NCBI GenBank assembly: GCA_964247055.1
Contig: OZ176053.1
Coordinates: 4,712,001 to 4,776,000, forward strand
Reading direction: 5' to 3'
DNA: 64,000 nucleotides
Origin: Paragordius varius
Lineage: Eukaryota > Nematomorpha
This document shows, in pieces, positions 52,002 to 64,000 of the stretch (position 1 is its first letter; every line of letters starts with the position of its first letter). The notes below the pieces were generated by a model. That model did no database searches. It had not been told where the DNA came from and saw only the letters and a program-made list of their open reading frames with translations. The position numbers and the translations under genes are program-made.

Positions 52002-55000
52002 ATGGACCACGATGGTACATCGGAATCTCACAGGTTAAATTCAATGCTTGGTTATGTTCGGCCTTATTGGATTCCTGATGAAGAAACAGATTCCTGTATG
52101 TACTGCGATCAAAAGTTTACTTTAGTTAGAAGACGTCATCATTGTCGAGCTTGTGGAAAAGTTTTTAATTGTTATATTGTTAGATATTATGTGCATTTTG
52201 TTGTAACAAGAAAATGATCTTACCATCCATGAATTTTAAAATGTCCAGAGTTTGTCTCGCTTGTTATCATCTTTTAGAAAATGACAAAGGTATAATATAT
52301 TTAATATAATAGATTTCTCAATTTTATCAAATCTATACTCCGATGAAAATTTAAATACTAAGATGAATGGTATTCATCCTGATCCCACCAAACCTGAACA
52401 ATATTGTTCAACTATACCTCCATTTATGCAAGCCAAAAATACCGCAAATAACATCCCTGTTGTATATGTCCCTACCAGCATATTAAAAAGTATGTAAAAT
52501 ATTTTTATATCATTAAAAATGTTATTTTTATAGATGGCAAAAGCAATTCAAACAAGGTTTATAATCATACTATTGAACATGGCTTCTTAACCTCGAATTC
52601 CGACATTGAAACAGCTCAATCTGCCGAAACCCAATTGTTTGAAGCTAATGTTACAGTTAATGGCGATGGCTCCGAAAATCAGCAACAACACCGTAAAGAT
52701 ACGACAGCTAAAAAGAGTGTCATTTTTGCCGATGGTATAAGACCAGGAGGGGATTTGAGTTTGGAATCAGACAATTCATTTAAATATTCTTCGACATCGT
52801 CGTCTTCAAACCTGTTTAGAAAGAAACACTTAATTTCCTCATCTTCATCGTTATCCTCCTCGTCAGGTAAAGCAAGACAAGCCTCAATAATGGTCATTCC
52901 TGCCGTTGCTCACATTCCTCCAGCCATCCTTAAGTTTGTAACACCGTCCAACAATTTGTTATTTTCACCTCAACAAGCGTCAGACGATAATAGTAAAACT
53001 AATGTGACTGAACCATCACATGATAGATGGATATCACCCACATGCACCCTATTTATCTGCTCAAATCTCAGGCTTATCTCTCATCTTAGCTATGAATGTA
53101 GTAAGAATATTGTTTATATTTAATATTAGGACGAATAATTAATAGTTTTGTAATATGAAGGCAAAATATGGAGTTTATAGGCTTCTTTATACTCGTTAGT
53201 TGGGGTATTGGTGTTGATATATTAATTTTGGACAATCCAATTTGTTTTCTAAGACATGTGTACATATGTATTATCTTTTTAACAAATTTATCTGAAAGAA
53301 TCAATCACAAATATTTGTCTTAATAGTATTATAAATATGTTTTCTAAGTTTTATTTCTAATTTAGTATATTCTTATTTTATATTTAATTTTATATATAAC
53401 ATTCCACAAATATTAATTGTAATAATCGAAATTCATGCTTTAAATAAATTCCATTATTGCTGAATTTGAATAATTCCCAATTTTAACCTATAATTGCAGT
53501 TATAGTTTTTATTATTTTAATTTGGTTTTCTATAAATTACAATTATATAAGAATGTTTAATATAGGTTTGTGCAATTTAGTTTACCTTTATTTGCGTTTC
53601 GCATACGTATCATCATGTAAAACATGTAATTTAATAATTAAAACTAATGGTTTTTAGTTACGCCAAAGGTTTTTTAGTTAATTGTTTGATAGATTTGTTT
53701 TCCTCCTTTCGTACAGGTACACACATGGCGCAATACCTACATTTACGCACTAATGGTATGAAGGGAGTTGGAATGTCAGAACTTTCCTGTATCATAGACC
53801 TCTCAGCTAATCAAAATTACGCTAGCAAAGAATCTCTGGAATCCATTATTTATGATTTTGGATATCAATTCTATCGCATTTATGTTGACTCACTACATGG
53901 TATGTGCGGCATTTATTTCTTGGACTCTCTTATTTAATTTATAGTATGCACATTTTTATTGGCTCACATTATTTTTGGCTAATTGGCAATACCAATAGCG
54001 TATGGGTAAAAACAACAAATGGCTTAAACTAAACATTTTTTTCCTATCTTACAACATTAAATTTGTTTATTTATTTAGGAAAAATTTATTTTATATTTTA
54101 CTCTACTGTATCACCAATTAGCCAATAATAATAGGAATTAAACTGTATTGGTGTTAATTTTTCGGATTTCTTTTGATTCCTATAAACGATTATTTTTCCG
54201 AAATATTTTATGCAATAATGAGTGAAATATAGTTAATTTTTATAAAGTAGTTGTTTAAATCATTTTTAATTTTGGATTAATGCTCATATATATATTATTT
54301 TAACCATCTTTTAATCAATTCTTGCAGGTAAAAATTTTAGTGCCCTTGATTACATTTCAATGTATAAACGTGGTCCACCCCTACAAAACACAAATTCGTC
54401 TGAATCAAACTCTCAAAGTTCTTCCTCAGCAGAATTATCCTCATCTTCTAATATCAACACATTGTCATCATCCAGTACAAATATGAGAAATTCTTTCCTA
54501 TACGATTCTTGTATGTCAGGATTCCTGTTAATAAATTTGCCCCATCCTTCATTCGTACAAGCAAACACTAATTATCGAAGTCTTGTTTGTGAACATTTTT
54601 ATCACTATAGCAGCAATGTATCCAACAGCAATAATAATATTAATGATTCAAAAGAATGTCTAAACAATGCTAATGCTAAAATGTTTCATACCAAAACACC
54701 AAATATGTACATTGAACCTCCGCGTCTTTACTCCTTACTTATACACAAATGGGAAGTTTCTTGGGCACATTTACTACCTGCCAGGTTGCTTTACCGCCTT
54801 GGATATGAATTTTCATGTAAGAATGCGCACAAATACTTTATATTATATATCATTTTAATTCGTAAAACACCGCTATCAAGGTTTTTTCTCTCTCATTTTT
54901 GTTTACTAATGATTTTAAATTATTTTTTTCGGCTTTGGTAAATTTAGTTTGTGAAAAAAATTTTTTTATTCAAAGCTTATTTGCGTTTTTAAAACAGAAT

Positions 55001-58000
55001 TATTTAATACATAGTTATAATCTAATTTATTAACAGGGTCATTTATTGGTAAAAAATCATATTTGTTAAAATTATTATAAGTATTTTTAAGTTTTTAATA
55101 ATCTAATATTGCGACGGCTTTTTAGGTGCGCCGATATATTTTAAGGTATTAAAAATATACATATGAATTTTTCGATCAAATTCATATATAAATTACATGG
55201 CATTCTTTCAAATTTTATGATTTTTTTAACCTTATATTTCATACACTTTAAAAGATTTCCCCTATCCCATTGTTTCTTCCCTGGATAGAAAATCGACATT
55301 TTTTGAGCTCAATCACACCATAATGAATCTGTTGGCCGATTGTAAAAATTTTAAATACACGCTAACACGAATATCCGGTCTTAACATATTGTATGATCCC
55401 AAAAACTCTTCCATACGCATACTAATCCAAAATCAAGAACTTGAAGTAATCATTATTTTCTATTATACATTTTTTTAATCAAATGCAAAATTTCAATTGC
55501 GTTTAAACTGGAAAAAAAATATTTTGTGTAAAGTGAAAAAATTTGTTTTTGTGTGGGGCCTGTGATAAAAATATTAAAGTGTTGTTTTTGTTAAAAAGGG
55601 ATGATATATCAAAATTACAAGGTTTAGTATACATTGTATAGAGTTATCTTAAAATTGGAAGAATTTTATAAAAATATATTTTATGATGTCCTTTCCTTTT
55701 TCCGAAATTTAATAAAAAACATCATTTCTACAAGAAAGTAATTTAAAAATTTAATAAATTTAAATGATATACTTTTTTTTGCTATAGGACATAGATTCTC
55801 TTATCACATCATTTCGTATTAGTGACCATGTTTTAGCGTTTGCCAGTGATATATGTCGGCCCCCGGCTAATTCTGTCCATGCATGTATACAACACGATGA
55901 GGATTTTGATGTTTTATCCAACACCACCACCAATTATTCTAATGGTATAATGGCTGGTGATAATGGCAATTTTTTACCAAAAAATGACAAATTTGATAAT
56001 GATGACTTAAAACATCAACACACTTTGCATGTTTGTTGCGAAAATGACAACACTTTTACATCACACAATGAACAGAAAGTTATAACATTAGATCAAAACA
56101 ATAAAACCTTGATTAATGGGGTGAATAATGTATTATCGGCGCCAGAAATAGGCGGGATTCATCAATCTTTTGTGCGAAAAGTTTTTACCAACACCGAAAA
56201 TACTATCATCGAAAAAGATGGTAAGATAGATTTATTTAATATGCACATATAATTTACAATTCGTATTCTTTGTTATGAATTGGAAGATGTTGTATTTTCA
56301 TGCACATTTTATAATTAACACGGTTATGTGGTCGATGTTTCCCGTTTAATGAATGGAAGATATTTTTCGAAAGTTTTGAACTTTAAACGTTTTAAGTTTT
56401 ACATTTTGGACTTTTTGATATGGGATGGAAGCCTGATACTGTAATGTTGAAAATTTATAAACTAAAGTCATGGTAGTAAATATGCAGTATGAGTAAATAT
56501 ACAATTTAGATTCGTATATTGAATAGCATATGCAGCGAGCATTATTATTGGTTAATAGCAGTAGAAAGGCGAAAAATTAAGTATAGGCCAATTATGCCCT
56601 TTGCCCTTTGACTTAGCTCACTTAATAATTGTTAAAAAAACAAGCATGTACAAATTTTAACTTGTGATATTTTTTATAATTATTTTTATTTATTACATAC
56701 TATGATGCTAGATTTAGTAATAAATGCAACCTTTATCGTTTTCAATGGCTCACTAAAAACTCATCCGAACCCAGCTATGAAATCAAGTTCTTCCAAACCA
56801 AAATTAACACCAAATACTACAAATATATCCAAGTAAAATAAAAAATATTGTTTTTTTCAATTAAAATATTCATCTTTTTTTAATTAAAATTTTTATATAT
56901 AACAAAATAGTCAAACACATTTTGAAAACGATACATTTGAAACGAAGAATATCACAAAAAATTCAATGTTTATTGAAGATGACATAAAAATAACTCAAGT
57001 TGAGGATGGTTTGATGGTACATGTTAATCCTAACACTATAACAGAAATTACACAGGCACTTACGAAAAGGATTGATTTTATTATTGGGTAAAATTTTTTG
57101 CGACAGCATTTATAATAACAAATCAAATGTACAGTTTGCAAAATTTTATATATCTATATCTCTCTCCCAACTTTATAATAATATTTATGATATTATTGTT
57201 GGATTTAAAGGTTTATTGGATTATTGTGGTTGAAAATTGAGAAAACATTTTGAGAGTTTTTAAATTCAATAAAGTTTAAAGCAATAATTAAAATTTATAT
57301 TCATAATAGGTGTATTATTATTTACAAATTTCATGTTTTATGTTAATCGGATGTATATTTACCGTTAATTTTTGGCAATAATTTTTAACTTTATGAACCA
57401 AATTGATCATTCATAACCATAGATCCAAACCAATTAAAAACACGGTAATTAATGTCACGAAAAAATCTCCAAATACATCCCTTAAAGCAGATATTTTACC
57501 CAAAAATGAAACAAGCAAACCAATTCCAAGCCAAAAATCGATTGTTGACGTTGATAGTTTGTCTTTACCGCCAAATACAACTAATTCGCCACATTTAAAT
57601 GAATTAATGCAAGCTTTTAGTATAACAAACACAACGTTAGAGAGTCCCCAATGGTCCTACGATGATGATTATTACGTTGAAAATAGTTTTCAAAATTATT
57701 GCAATAAACCAAAAATGGAAAAGGAAAGCAAAAAAGATACCAACACAAATGTGAATCTCCAAGCAATGCGGGTAATGTTATATATGTTTATTAATTTACG
57801 TCAAAGCAAAATCAAATAATTAAAGTGAATATTGTCAAAAGTCATTTGTTTATTACCGCTAGTTTTTGATGATTTTATTTGAAAAATGATGCTTTTAGAT
57901 AACTTTTAAGTAGTATATACAAAAATTTAGATTTTGGATTTTATGTAATTTGCAATATCAATTTTAGTTGAACAAGTTACAGATGCAACTGCATTAGATT

Positions 58001-59551
58001 ATAAAAATAGCCCAAGTGATAAAACTACTGCAAACAAACATCAATCATTACACAATGTAGAAACGGTCTCTTTTAAATGGTCCGATTTGTCGCACGATGA
58101 ACAAAGTGATAAACTATGCAATAAAAATACTAACGAAACATTATTTACCAAATTTATTGGGTAATCCTTACAAAATATAATTTTATTTGAATTATTATTT
58201 TATAATTTAATTTTAAAATGAAATATATTCATTTAAAATTATTTTATATAAAACCTTAGAAAAAATGTTAGTTTGATTGATGGACAATCTCTTGAACATT
58301 CAGTCAACTTTAAACCACGTGGTTTTATGATGGATTATTTAAACAAAGATTTGTACATACGCTTAGTTGAAATATATTACTTACAAATGGATGCATTAAT
58401 TACATCAAAGTAAAAATAAAAAATACCATTATATTTTGTGGAGAAATATAGAATAATTAAGTCCCTATATTATTTTATAAATTCAAGTATAGCAAGACTT
58501 AAAATATCAATATTTTGTCATTCGCCCTAATTAAGAAAACGTAATGAAGTGTGTAAATCTTTGATTCCATTTTACTTCCTGTTTTTAATCTTATTAGTAA
58601 TCATCGGCTTATTGCTCTGATTGATTTTTTACATTTTTAATATGTTTTGCCATACTTTTGCGATTGAAACACATATTTAATTTATCGGTTTCGCCCTGCT
58701 TCCAGAAACTTTTTATTGCAAAAACAAAAGTTTTATTGAGATTGTTCACAAAATTACTCTTTTCTATATTGCCCCCAAAAAATATTATTTTTCCAATAAT
58801 ATACTTACAGAACGGATATGGATGTTGAAATCGCTGCTCAAGACTTATCTCAAGCCTTTTGTGAATGTCTGGTTAATCGTTTACATTTGGTCGCAAGTGC
58901 CGGAATATCTCAAATAAATCTTCGCATCACCATAGATGCAAATAATGTAACACAACCCTCTATTCATTTTTTTATCTTTTAATCCAATCATGTTATATGT
59001 TTGTGTGAATTAGATTAAATTTATCGAAATAAGGGAATGTTTTGAGGTTTAGATTCTATTTTTTCACTCATTTCATTGTGAAATAATAACTTGTTAAAAA
59101 TAAAAATTTAAGAAAATGTAGTTTCGTGTACACATTTTTTGAAAATAAGTTTTACTTTTTATGTTACTATCAATATATTATTCATCCCCTTTAAAGGATG
59201 GTAAAGAATTATTTGGTTTTCAAAGGAAAAATATATACCATTATATTTTTTATGCATTGATAGCAATGATTATATTTTTATATAATCATATAACTTTTTC
59301 TTGGTATCCAGGTTGGATACGAAGTTAGTTCACTCGGAGCAATATATGAACAAAGTTATATGGGGGAACTTGATGATTACCTCATACCCATTATTCATGC
59401 AACATTACATAATTATGGAGCACCCTTGTTAGATTTGGCTGATGAGAGGAATGATACAACTACCCTTCGAACTAATAAAAAAATGAAATTCAGTACCATA
59501 AATCCGGATGCACTTATCCTTGAACTCGTTTTCCACATACTAAAAATGTAG
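52002..59551 (+). CDS. Sara: SARA-like FYVE protein (ZFYVE9/ZFYVE16 family), 15 exons
   Basis: Exons: 52002-52160, 52184-52289, 52313-52489, 52534-53097, 53717-53899, 54328-54816, 55255-55445, 55788-56220, 56712-56832, 56911-57087, 57423-57771, 57968-58160, 58260-58409, 58811-58946, 59312-59551; about 1,222 residues. SARA binds PI3P on early endosomes by its FYVE finger and presents Smads to TGF-beta/activin receptors. FYVE (residues 24-88): [32 protein letters not shown]. Smad-binding-like region: [12 protein letters not shown] and [15 protein letters not shown]. The C-terminal SARA domain starts near residue 335: [81 protein letters not shown] and [13 protein letters not shown] at the end. 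Ser/Asn-rich insertions lie in exons 4 and 6. The N-terminus is short compared with human SARA, so upstream exons may be missed. The exon 11/12 junction needs one more base modulo three, so a micro-exon or a different donor is likely. Confidence 0.93.
52161..52183 (+). other. 23-nt intron inside the FYVE finger
   Basis: The segment starts GT and ends AG. Removing it joins ...HHCRACGK to [10 protein letters not shown], restoring the FYVE cysteine pattern. Reading through gives a different frame and soon a stop. At 23 nt it is not a multiple of three and is extremely short for an animal intron. Confidence 0.8.
52290..52312 (+). other. Second 23-nt intron, just after the FYVE finger
   Basis: It starts GTATAATATA and ends ATAATAG, with in-frame stops if retained. 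Removal joins CYHLLENDK to the next exon in phase 1. It has the same length as the preceding intron, and the exon between them is only 106 bases. Confidence 0.75.
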
Positions 59552-60364
59552 GAACAGACATAAACAGATTTGTTTTTTTTGGAAAAAAGCCAAATATTTT
59601 AAAAAGTCATGTTTTCTCTAGAGTTTGATATCTTGTATAAAACATCACAATTTATGATGAATATACGATTATAAATTGCGTTTTTTGCTTGAAAAATACT
59701 AATTTTCTTTGTATATAAATCACATTTTCTCAAAATTATCGAACAAGTAGCGCACTTATTTAACGCAAAGAGAGAAAATTTGCACCGATTATTCAAATCA
59801 AAATTATTTATTGTAATAAAAACATTTTATATGATCATCATATCTAAATTAAAAATATATGTATATAATTAATTTTTATAATTTAATTTTATTTAATTAT
59901 TTGTTTTTATATATGGAGCATATTATATAAATTGCAACATATTTTGTAAGCCAACAAACTACTCAAAAACTTTTATAAACTATGAAATTATTTCGAATAG
60001 TATAAATACATTATATATCCAATTTTTTAGTCTATATTTCTTATTCCCCATATATTACCACATATGATAATTTATTTATCTATTTAATAAATTTTGACTA
60101 TACAATTTATTTTATTATTGTATTCTTGCTTTTGATAGAATTAGTTTGAAAAAAAAGTTTGAGATTGCATAACAATTTATAAAGTGTAAATGGAAGGACT
60201 AGTGGAGTAAGTAATTGTTTCACGGGTATAATAATAAAAAGTATAAATGCATTAATTATATGATAAAATTTATAAAACATTTGGTAGTGTTTAACTATAT
60301 TGCTATGGATGGTTTATATCATTCATCAAATTATGATATTTAAAAGGTTTGAAAATGATATGAA
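59552..60364. other. Interval between the convergent 3' ends of SARA and the coiled-coil gene
   Basis: About 800 bases of AT-rich DNA that should contain both 3' UTRs. No other feature is seen. Confidence 0.5.
59815..59820 (+). other. Candidate polyadenylation signal of SARA
   Basis: AATAAA about 265 bases after the SARA stop codon; plausible by position only. Confidence 0.3.
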
Positions 60365-63300
60365 TTAAAATGCGGGACGTTGGGGAAAATTTGATATGGA
60401 TATGCAGGCATTTTCTACTCTTTCCCATATTTTTTCCATTCGATCCAACGATTTTTCTCTGCGTTCCAGCAATTTTTCTATCCGTTCAAAGTTTTTTTGT
60501 GAATTAAACTACACAACACATAATTTATTAAATATGTGGAAATTTATTTAAAAACGTGTCATCTTAAATAAGTAAAGAAAAAGTGCATACGGTTTAGGAC
60601 ACTAAAAAGGATGTCCGTCTTCAGCGTTAAAAAGAATAAGAGATGTAAGAACAATCGCTTTTCCTTATTTAAAATTTTTAAAAATATTTATTGCTGTTTT
60701 TTCCCTATAATAAAATAATAAGTTTAAACCATGTCCAACAAACAATTTATTAAATTTACCAGACATAAGTTGCTACTACTAATGGGAAAAAAATAACCGA
60801 GGGAACAACAACTTTGAGCTGAAAACAAAAGAGTCCATATGGGATCAATCATCAAGATTATCTTTGTTTATATCACTCATCTTTTGTCCTTTCTCTCGGT
60901 TAAAGTTGTTTCCTTTGAGAATCTCTAATGATTTTCGTGTAAGTCTTTGATTATTATTAAAATCGTAATTCAATTAACATTGTCAAAGGAAACGTTATGG
61001 TTTTCCAACAATGTTCTGCATAAAACCTATTTTTTAAGTTATATTTGTGTTCATTGCGTGTTTTAACTTTCCTGGCGGTTTGGCTGATATAAACCCTACC
61101 ACACCATGCTTTATACACCCTTGGATAATTTTTTTAGATTTATTATTATTTGATAAAAAATATTTAATTTTAGACCTGGTGCGACAATGCGATCGGTGAT
61201 ATTTTGTACATAACTCAGTGAAATAAAAAACTTATGATTTTTGGTGTTTCTAGTGTTATTTAATGATAAAATTGCCCGATTAATATCGTTTGCAGAATAT
61301 CCATTGTTTAAAAAGACTTGAACAATACCATCTGTTATAATATAATATATTTGTTCGCATTATCTGTTAATTTGAGTCTCCGAAAAATTTGATTTTTAAA
61401 ACATTCCTTTTCTGTAGAAAGTTATGATAGAATTTTTTTGTATTAATAATAATTTTTTTGAATTCAATGGTAATTTTTATTGCAGACAGGAGGGTTACCG
61501 ATGGGTTACCCGTTTTTCCCCATTTTAGGTTGATCTTTTTATGGAAACATTTGAAAATTAATTTATACTAAATATTTTTTAAAACCGAACGGTATATGGA
61601 CGATATGTTTATATTTGGCCACATACAAGAACTGATCTTTCCTTGTTTTTAGATCATATAAATTCCAATCCTATTGACATACGGTTAACCGTCGAATTTG
61701 GGACTACCGGTCGTTACCATTTTTATTAATTACCCGGAATGACAGAGCATTGTCATACAGTTTTTATCAAAAACCCACTCATTTCAATACATATTTACAT
61801 AAAAGTTCTGACCATAACTCTCTACAAAAAAAGAATGTTTTAAAAATCAAATTTTTCGCCGGCTTAAATCAACTCATAATGCAAATAAATAATATTAAAA
61901 CAGATTGTTTTGTTCAAACTTTTTTAAAAAATGGATATTCTGCAAACGATATCAATCGAGTAATTTTATCATTAAATAACACCAGAGAAAACACCAAAAA
62001 TTATAAGTTTTTTATTCCACTGCCGTATGTACAGAATATCACCAATCGTATTGTTCACATTTTAAAGCAATTTGACATTGGAGTGGGGTTTAAACCAGGT
62101 TTAAAATTAAAAACTTTTTTCTTAAATAAAAATAAATCTTAAAAATATTATCCAAGGGTGTTTAAAGTTCCATGCGAGTGTGGTAGGGTTTATATCGGCT
62201 AAACCGCAAGGAAAGTTAAAACACGCCTGAATGAACACAAATATAACTTAAAAAATGGGGATTTTAAAAGTTGTATTGCATAACATTGTTGACCTTTGAC
62301 AATGTTAGAATCATTAAAGATTCTCAAGGGAAACAACTTTAACCGAGAGCAATGACAAAGGATGAGTGATTTCTTGATGATTGATCCCTGAACTCTTTTG
62401 TTTTCAGCTCAAAGTTGCTCCTTAAATTATTATTTTTTTCCCATTGGTAGTATCAACTTATGTCCGGTAAATTTAATAAATTCTTTGTTGTACATGGTTT
62501 TAACCCTTCTCAGTGACAAAAGGTTTAACTTATTACTTAACATAAAAAAACAGCTATAAATATTTTAAAAAAAATTGTATATAAGGAACAACGATTGTTC
62601 CCACATCCATTCTTATTCTTTTTAACGCTGAAGACGGACATCCTTTTTAGTGTCCGAAACCGTACACACCTATTATTTACTTATTTAATATGACACGTTT
62701 TTAAATAATTTTATACTATTTACGTGTCGAAATGAATTATAATCTACATTTATTAAAAAATTCTAGTAGATTTATTAGTATAGGCTATAAATTGTGCTTC
62801 CTTTTAAGTACAATCAAAACTCTTTTTTTGCGGTTCCAACCCACAATAAAGTATAATTTGAAATCAATTTTTTAGTCGGCATAAAATGTAAAAAAACATT
62901 TTGGCGAAAAGAAAATATTCCACAATAACTCTAAGCAAAAACAGCCAAGCTACTTTAAAAACACGTCTACGAAATTGTTATTTTTTTCACCGATGTTTTT
63001 CAAAGGTTATTATAAAAGATATTTATCATTTTAATTTTTGATATAAATGCTGAAAAAATGGTCATAAGATTTTTCCCAATAACCAATAATAAGCACAACC
63101 ATGCAAAGATACATTTGCACAATGAGGTAACAAAAGAATCAATTAACAAAAAAGTCCCACAAAAATAGTTTGACATTACATAAGACTAGAATTTTTTGAT
63201 TAATATTACTAAACTAACTGTAATATTTTTGAAATTTAGTTCAAACCATATATAACAAAATATAATCTAAATACGTGCGTTTTTGTTTCCACAAAAAGTA

Positions 63301-63876
63301 TCAAACATATAAATTTATAATTTTTATAATAATATATACCTTAAGATCCGAATTTTGTTTTGTTATATCTAATTGGAGATTGGCTATTTCATTGTGCACA
63401 TATTTTTTTAGATCCTCAAAATATTGATTCATATTATTATGACCAGAATCTTCATCTTGATTCATGATATCAGATTTTGCCCAAATATCCCGTGAAGCCG
63501 CGGTTAAATTTATATCATCTCCGGCACCCGAAAAATAATTTACAATATTTTCCAAAAAATTTACATCAAGGTTCAATGGATCAATTTGGGTTACTATATC
63601 ATTCCCTTTTTTGGGGTTGTCATGGTTATTGGTATTATCACAAACAGGACTGAAATCATTAATATCAATTAAATTAGTGTTGTCTGACATTGAATTTTCA
63701 TTGAGAATGTCTTTTGGTGGTGGTATTGAATTAACGGAAATATTTTGTGTCTCAGTCATACTGATATTCATATTAGTCGTAGGTTGAATACATAAATGGT
63801 TCATCAAATCAAAATTGTTTTGTTGAGGTGGTTCAAATAAAAAATCGGTAGTACCGAAACTCAGAGGTAATGGTTT
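60365..63876 (-). CDS. 3' part of an unrecognised coiled-coil protein (two exons seen)
   Basis: Exons 63876-63340 and 60508-60365 (minus strand), joined in phase 0 by a 2.8-kb GT-AG intron; the stop is TAA at 60367-60365. The acceptor of the first exon lies at 63877-63878, so the gene continues beyond the window. The first 130 residues seen are polar and Asn/Asp/Ser-rich (IDINDFSPVCDNTNNHDN) and look disordered. They are followed by a likely coiled coil that crosses the junction: YFEDLKKYVHNEIANLQLDI, then FERIEKLLERREKSLDRMEK and IWERVENA. The C-terminus is SISNFPQRPAF. No membrane helix or enzyme motif is seen. The family is not recognised; a scaffold or transcription-related protein would fit this composition, but that is a guess. 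It is tail-to-tail with SARA, and its intron carries a Penelope-like element. Confidence 0.7.
60543..62715. mobile_element. Broken Penelope-like element (PLE), inverted arrangement
   Basis: Two copies of the same 3' part face away from each other: a left arm (about 60543-61325, minus strand) and a right arm (about 61906-62715, plus strand). The plus-strand copy extends further inwards, to about 61480. Recognisable parts are the reverse transcriptase palm, the connection region with KPTHFNTYLH and LPYVQNITNRIV, and a GIY-YIG-type endonuclease region (VPCECGRVYIG). Together these identify the Penelope family rather than a LINE. The inverted terminal arrangement is typical of Penelope insertions. 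It is partial and broken and looks like an old fossil. It lies in an intron of the neighbouring coiled-coil gene, its left edge about 35 bases from exon 60508-60365. Confidence 0.82.
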
Positions 63877-64000
63877 CTAAAACAATATAGTTACTTATTT
63901 TACAGTTAAAAATAAGAATGTATTGTAAACATCTCGTTTACAAGAAGCATAAACAATTTAGTTTTTTAGTATTATATATATGTCGTAAAAACAATGTGTC

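Noticed and set aside
52002-52217. FYVE frame read straight through to a stop (71 codons)
   Set aside because: Reading through loses the second half of the zinc finger. Removing 52161-52183 restores the conserved cysteines and joins to the rest of SARA.

Overview
This is a very AT-rich animal nuclear window. Its intron-rich genes follow GT-AG rules and match three conserved metazoan families. The families (UNC-93, dual oxidase, SARA/ZFYVE9), the PLE, mariner, hAT-like and Helitron-like repeats, and the absence of operons or bacterial signals point to a bilaterian, most likely an arthropod or other ecdysozoan. The species cannot be fixed from sequence alone. Exon coordinates below were read by hand from splice sites, reading phase and family alignment from memory.

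Layout: 2-1200 (+) is the 3' end of an unrecognised charged protein. 2927-9107 (-) is a complete five-exon UNC-93-like membrane protein whose frame closes exactly over 782 codons. 9.1-13.1 kb holds no gene but has a 712-bp non-autonomous hAT element with an 8-bp target duplication. 13249-47540 (-) is a complete dual oxidase (Duox) in at least 29 exons: signal peptide, peroxidase-like ectodomain, EF-hands, six-helix haem/NOX core, FAD and NADPH domains, ending in ENF. 47.5-52.0 kb is the divergent upstream region between Duox and the next gene. 52002-59551 (+) is a SARA-like FYVE protein in 15 exons. 60365-63876 (-) is the 3' end of an unrecognised coiled-coil protein, tail-to-tail with SARA.

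The most striking object is a 15,264-bp block (19833-35096) that fills one Duox intron between the two EF-hand exons. On the minus strand it has Helitron hallmarks: it starts TCTATATA, ends in a strong hairpin followed by CTAG, and sits between A and T. Almost all of it is a near-identical higher-order tandem array of about 1,021-bp dimers (543 + 478 bp), and each dimer again carries the Helitron 5' terminus. It looks like a Helitron turned into an intronic satellite.

A second striking signal is in SARA: the FYVE-coding region is split by two introns of only 23 nt, both GT-AG and both needed to restore the FYVE zinc-ligand pattern. Other mobile DNA includes two copies of a TTAA-flanked MITE (one in an UNC-93 intron, one just upstream of SARA), a decayed mariner, a Tc1/mariner-type MITE, a fold-back element, and a broken Penelope-like inverted pair in the last gene's intron.

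Functionally, Duox makes extracellular hydrogen peroxide, SARA is an endosomal adaptor for Smad signalling, and UNC-93 family proteins are multipass membrane regulators or transport-like proteins. Nothing in the sequence shows that they act together; the neighbourhood is ordinary animal gene order.
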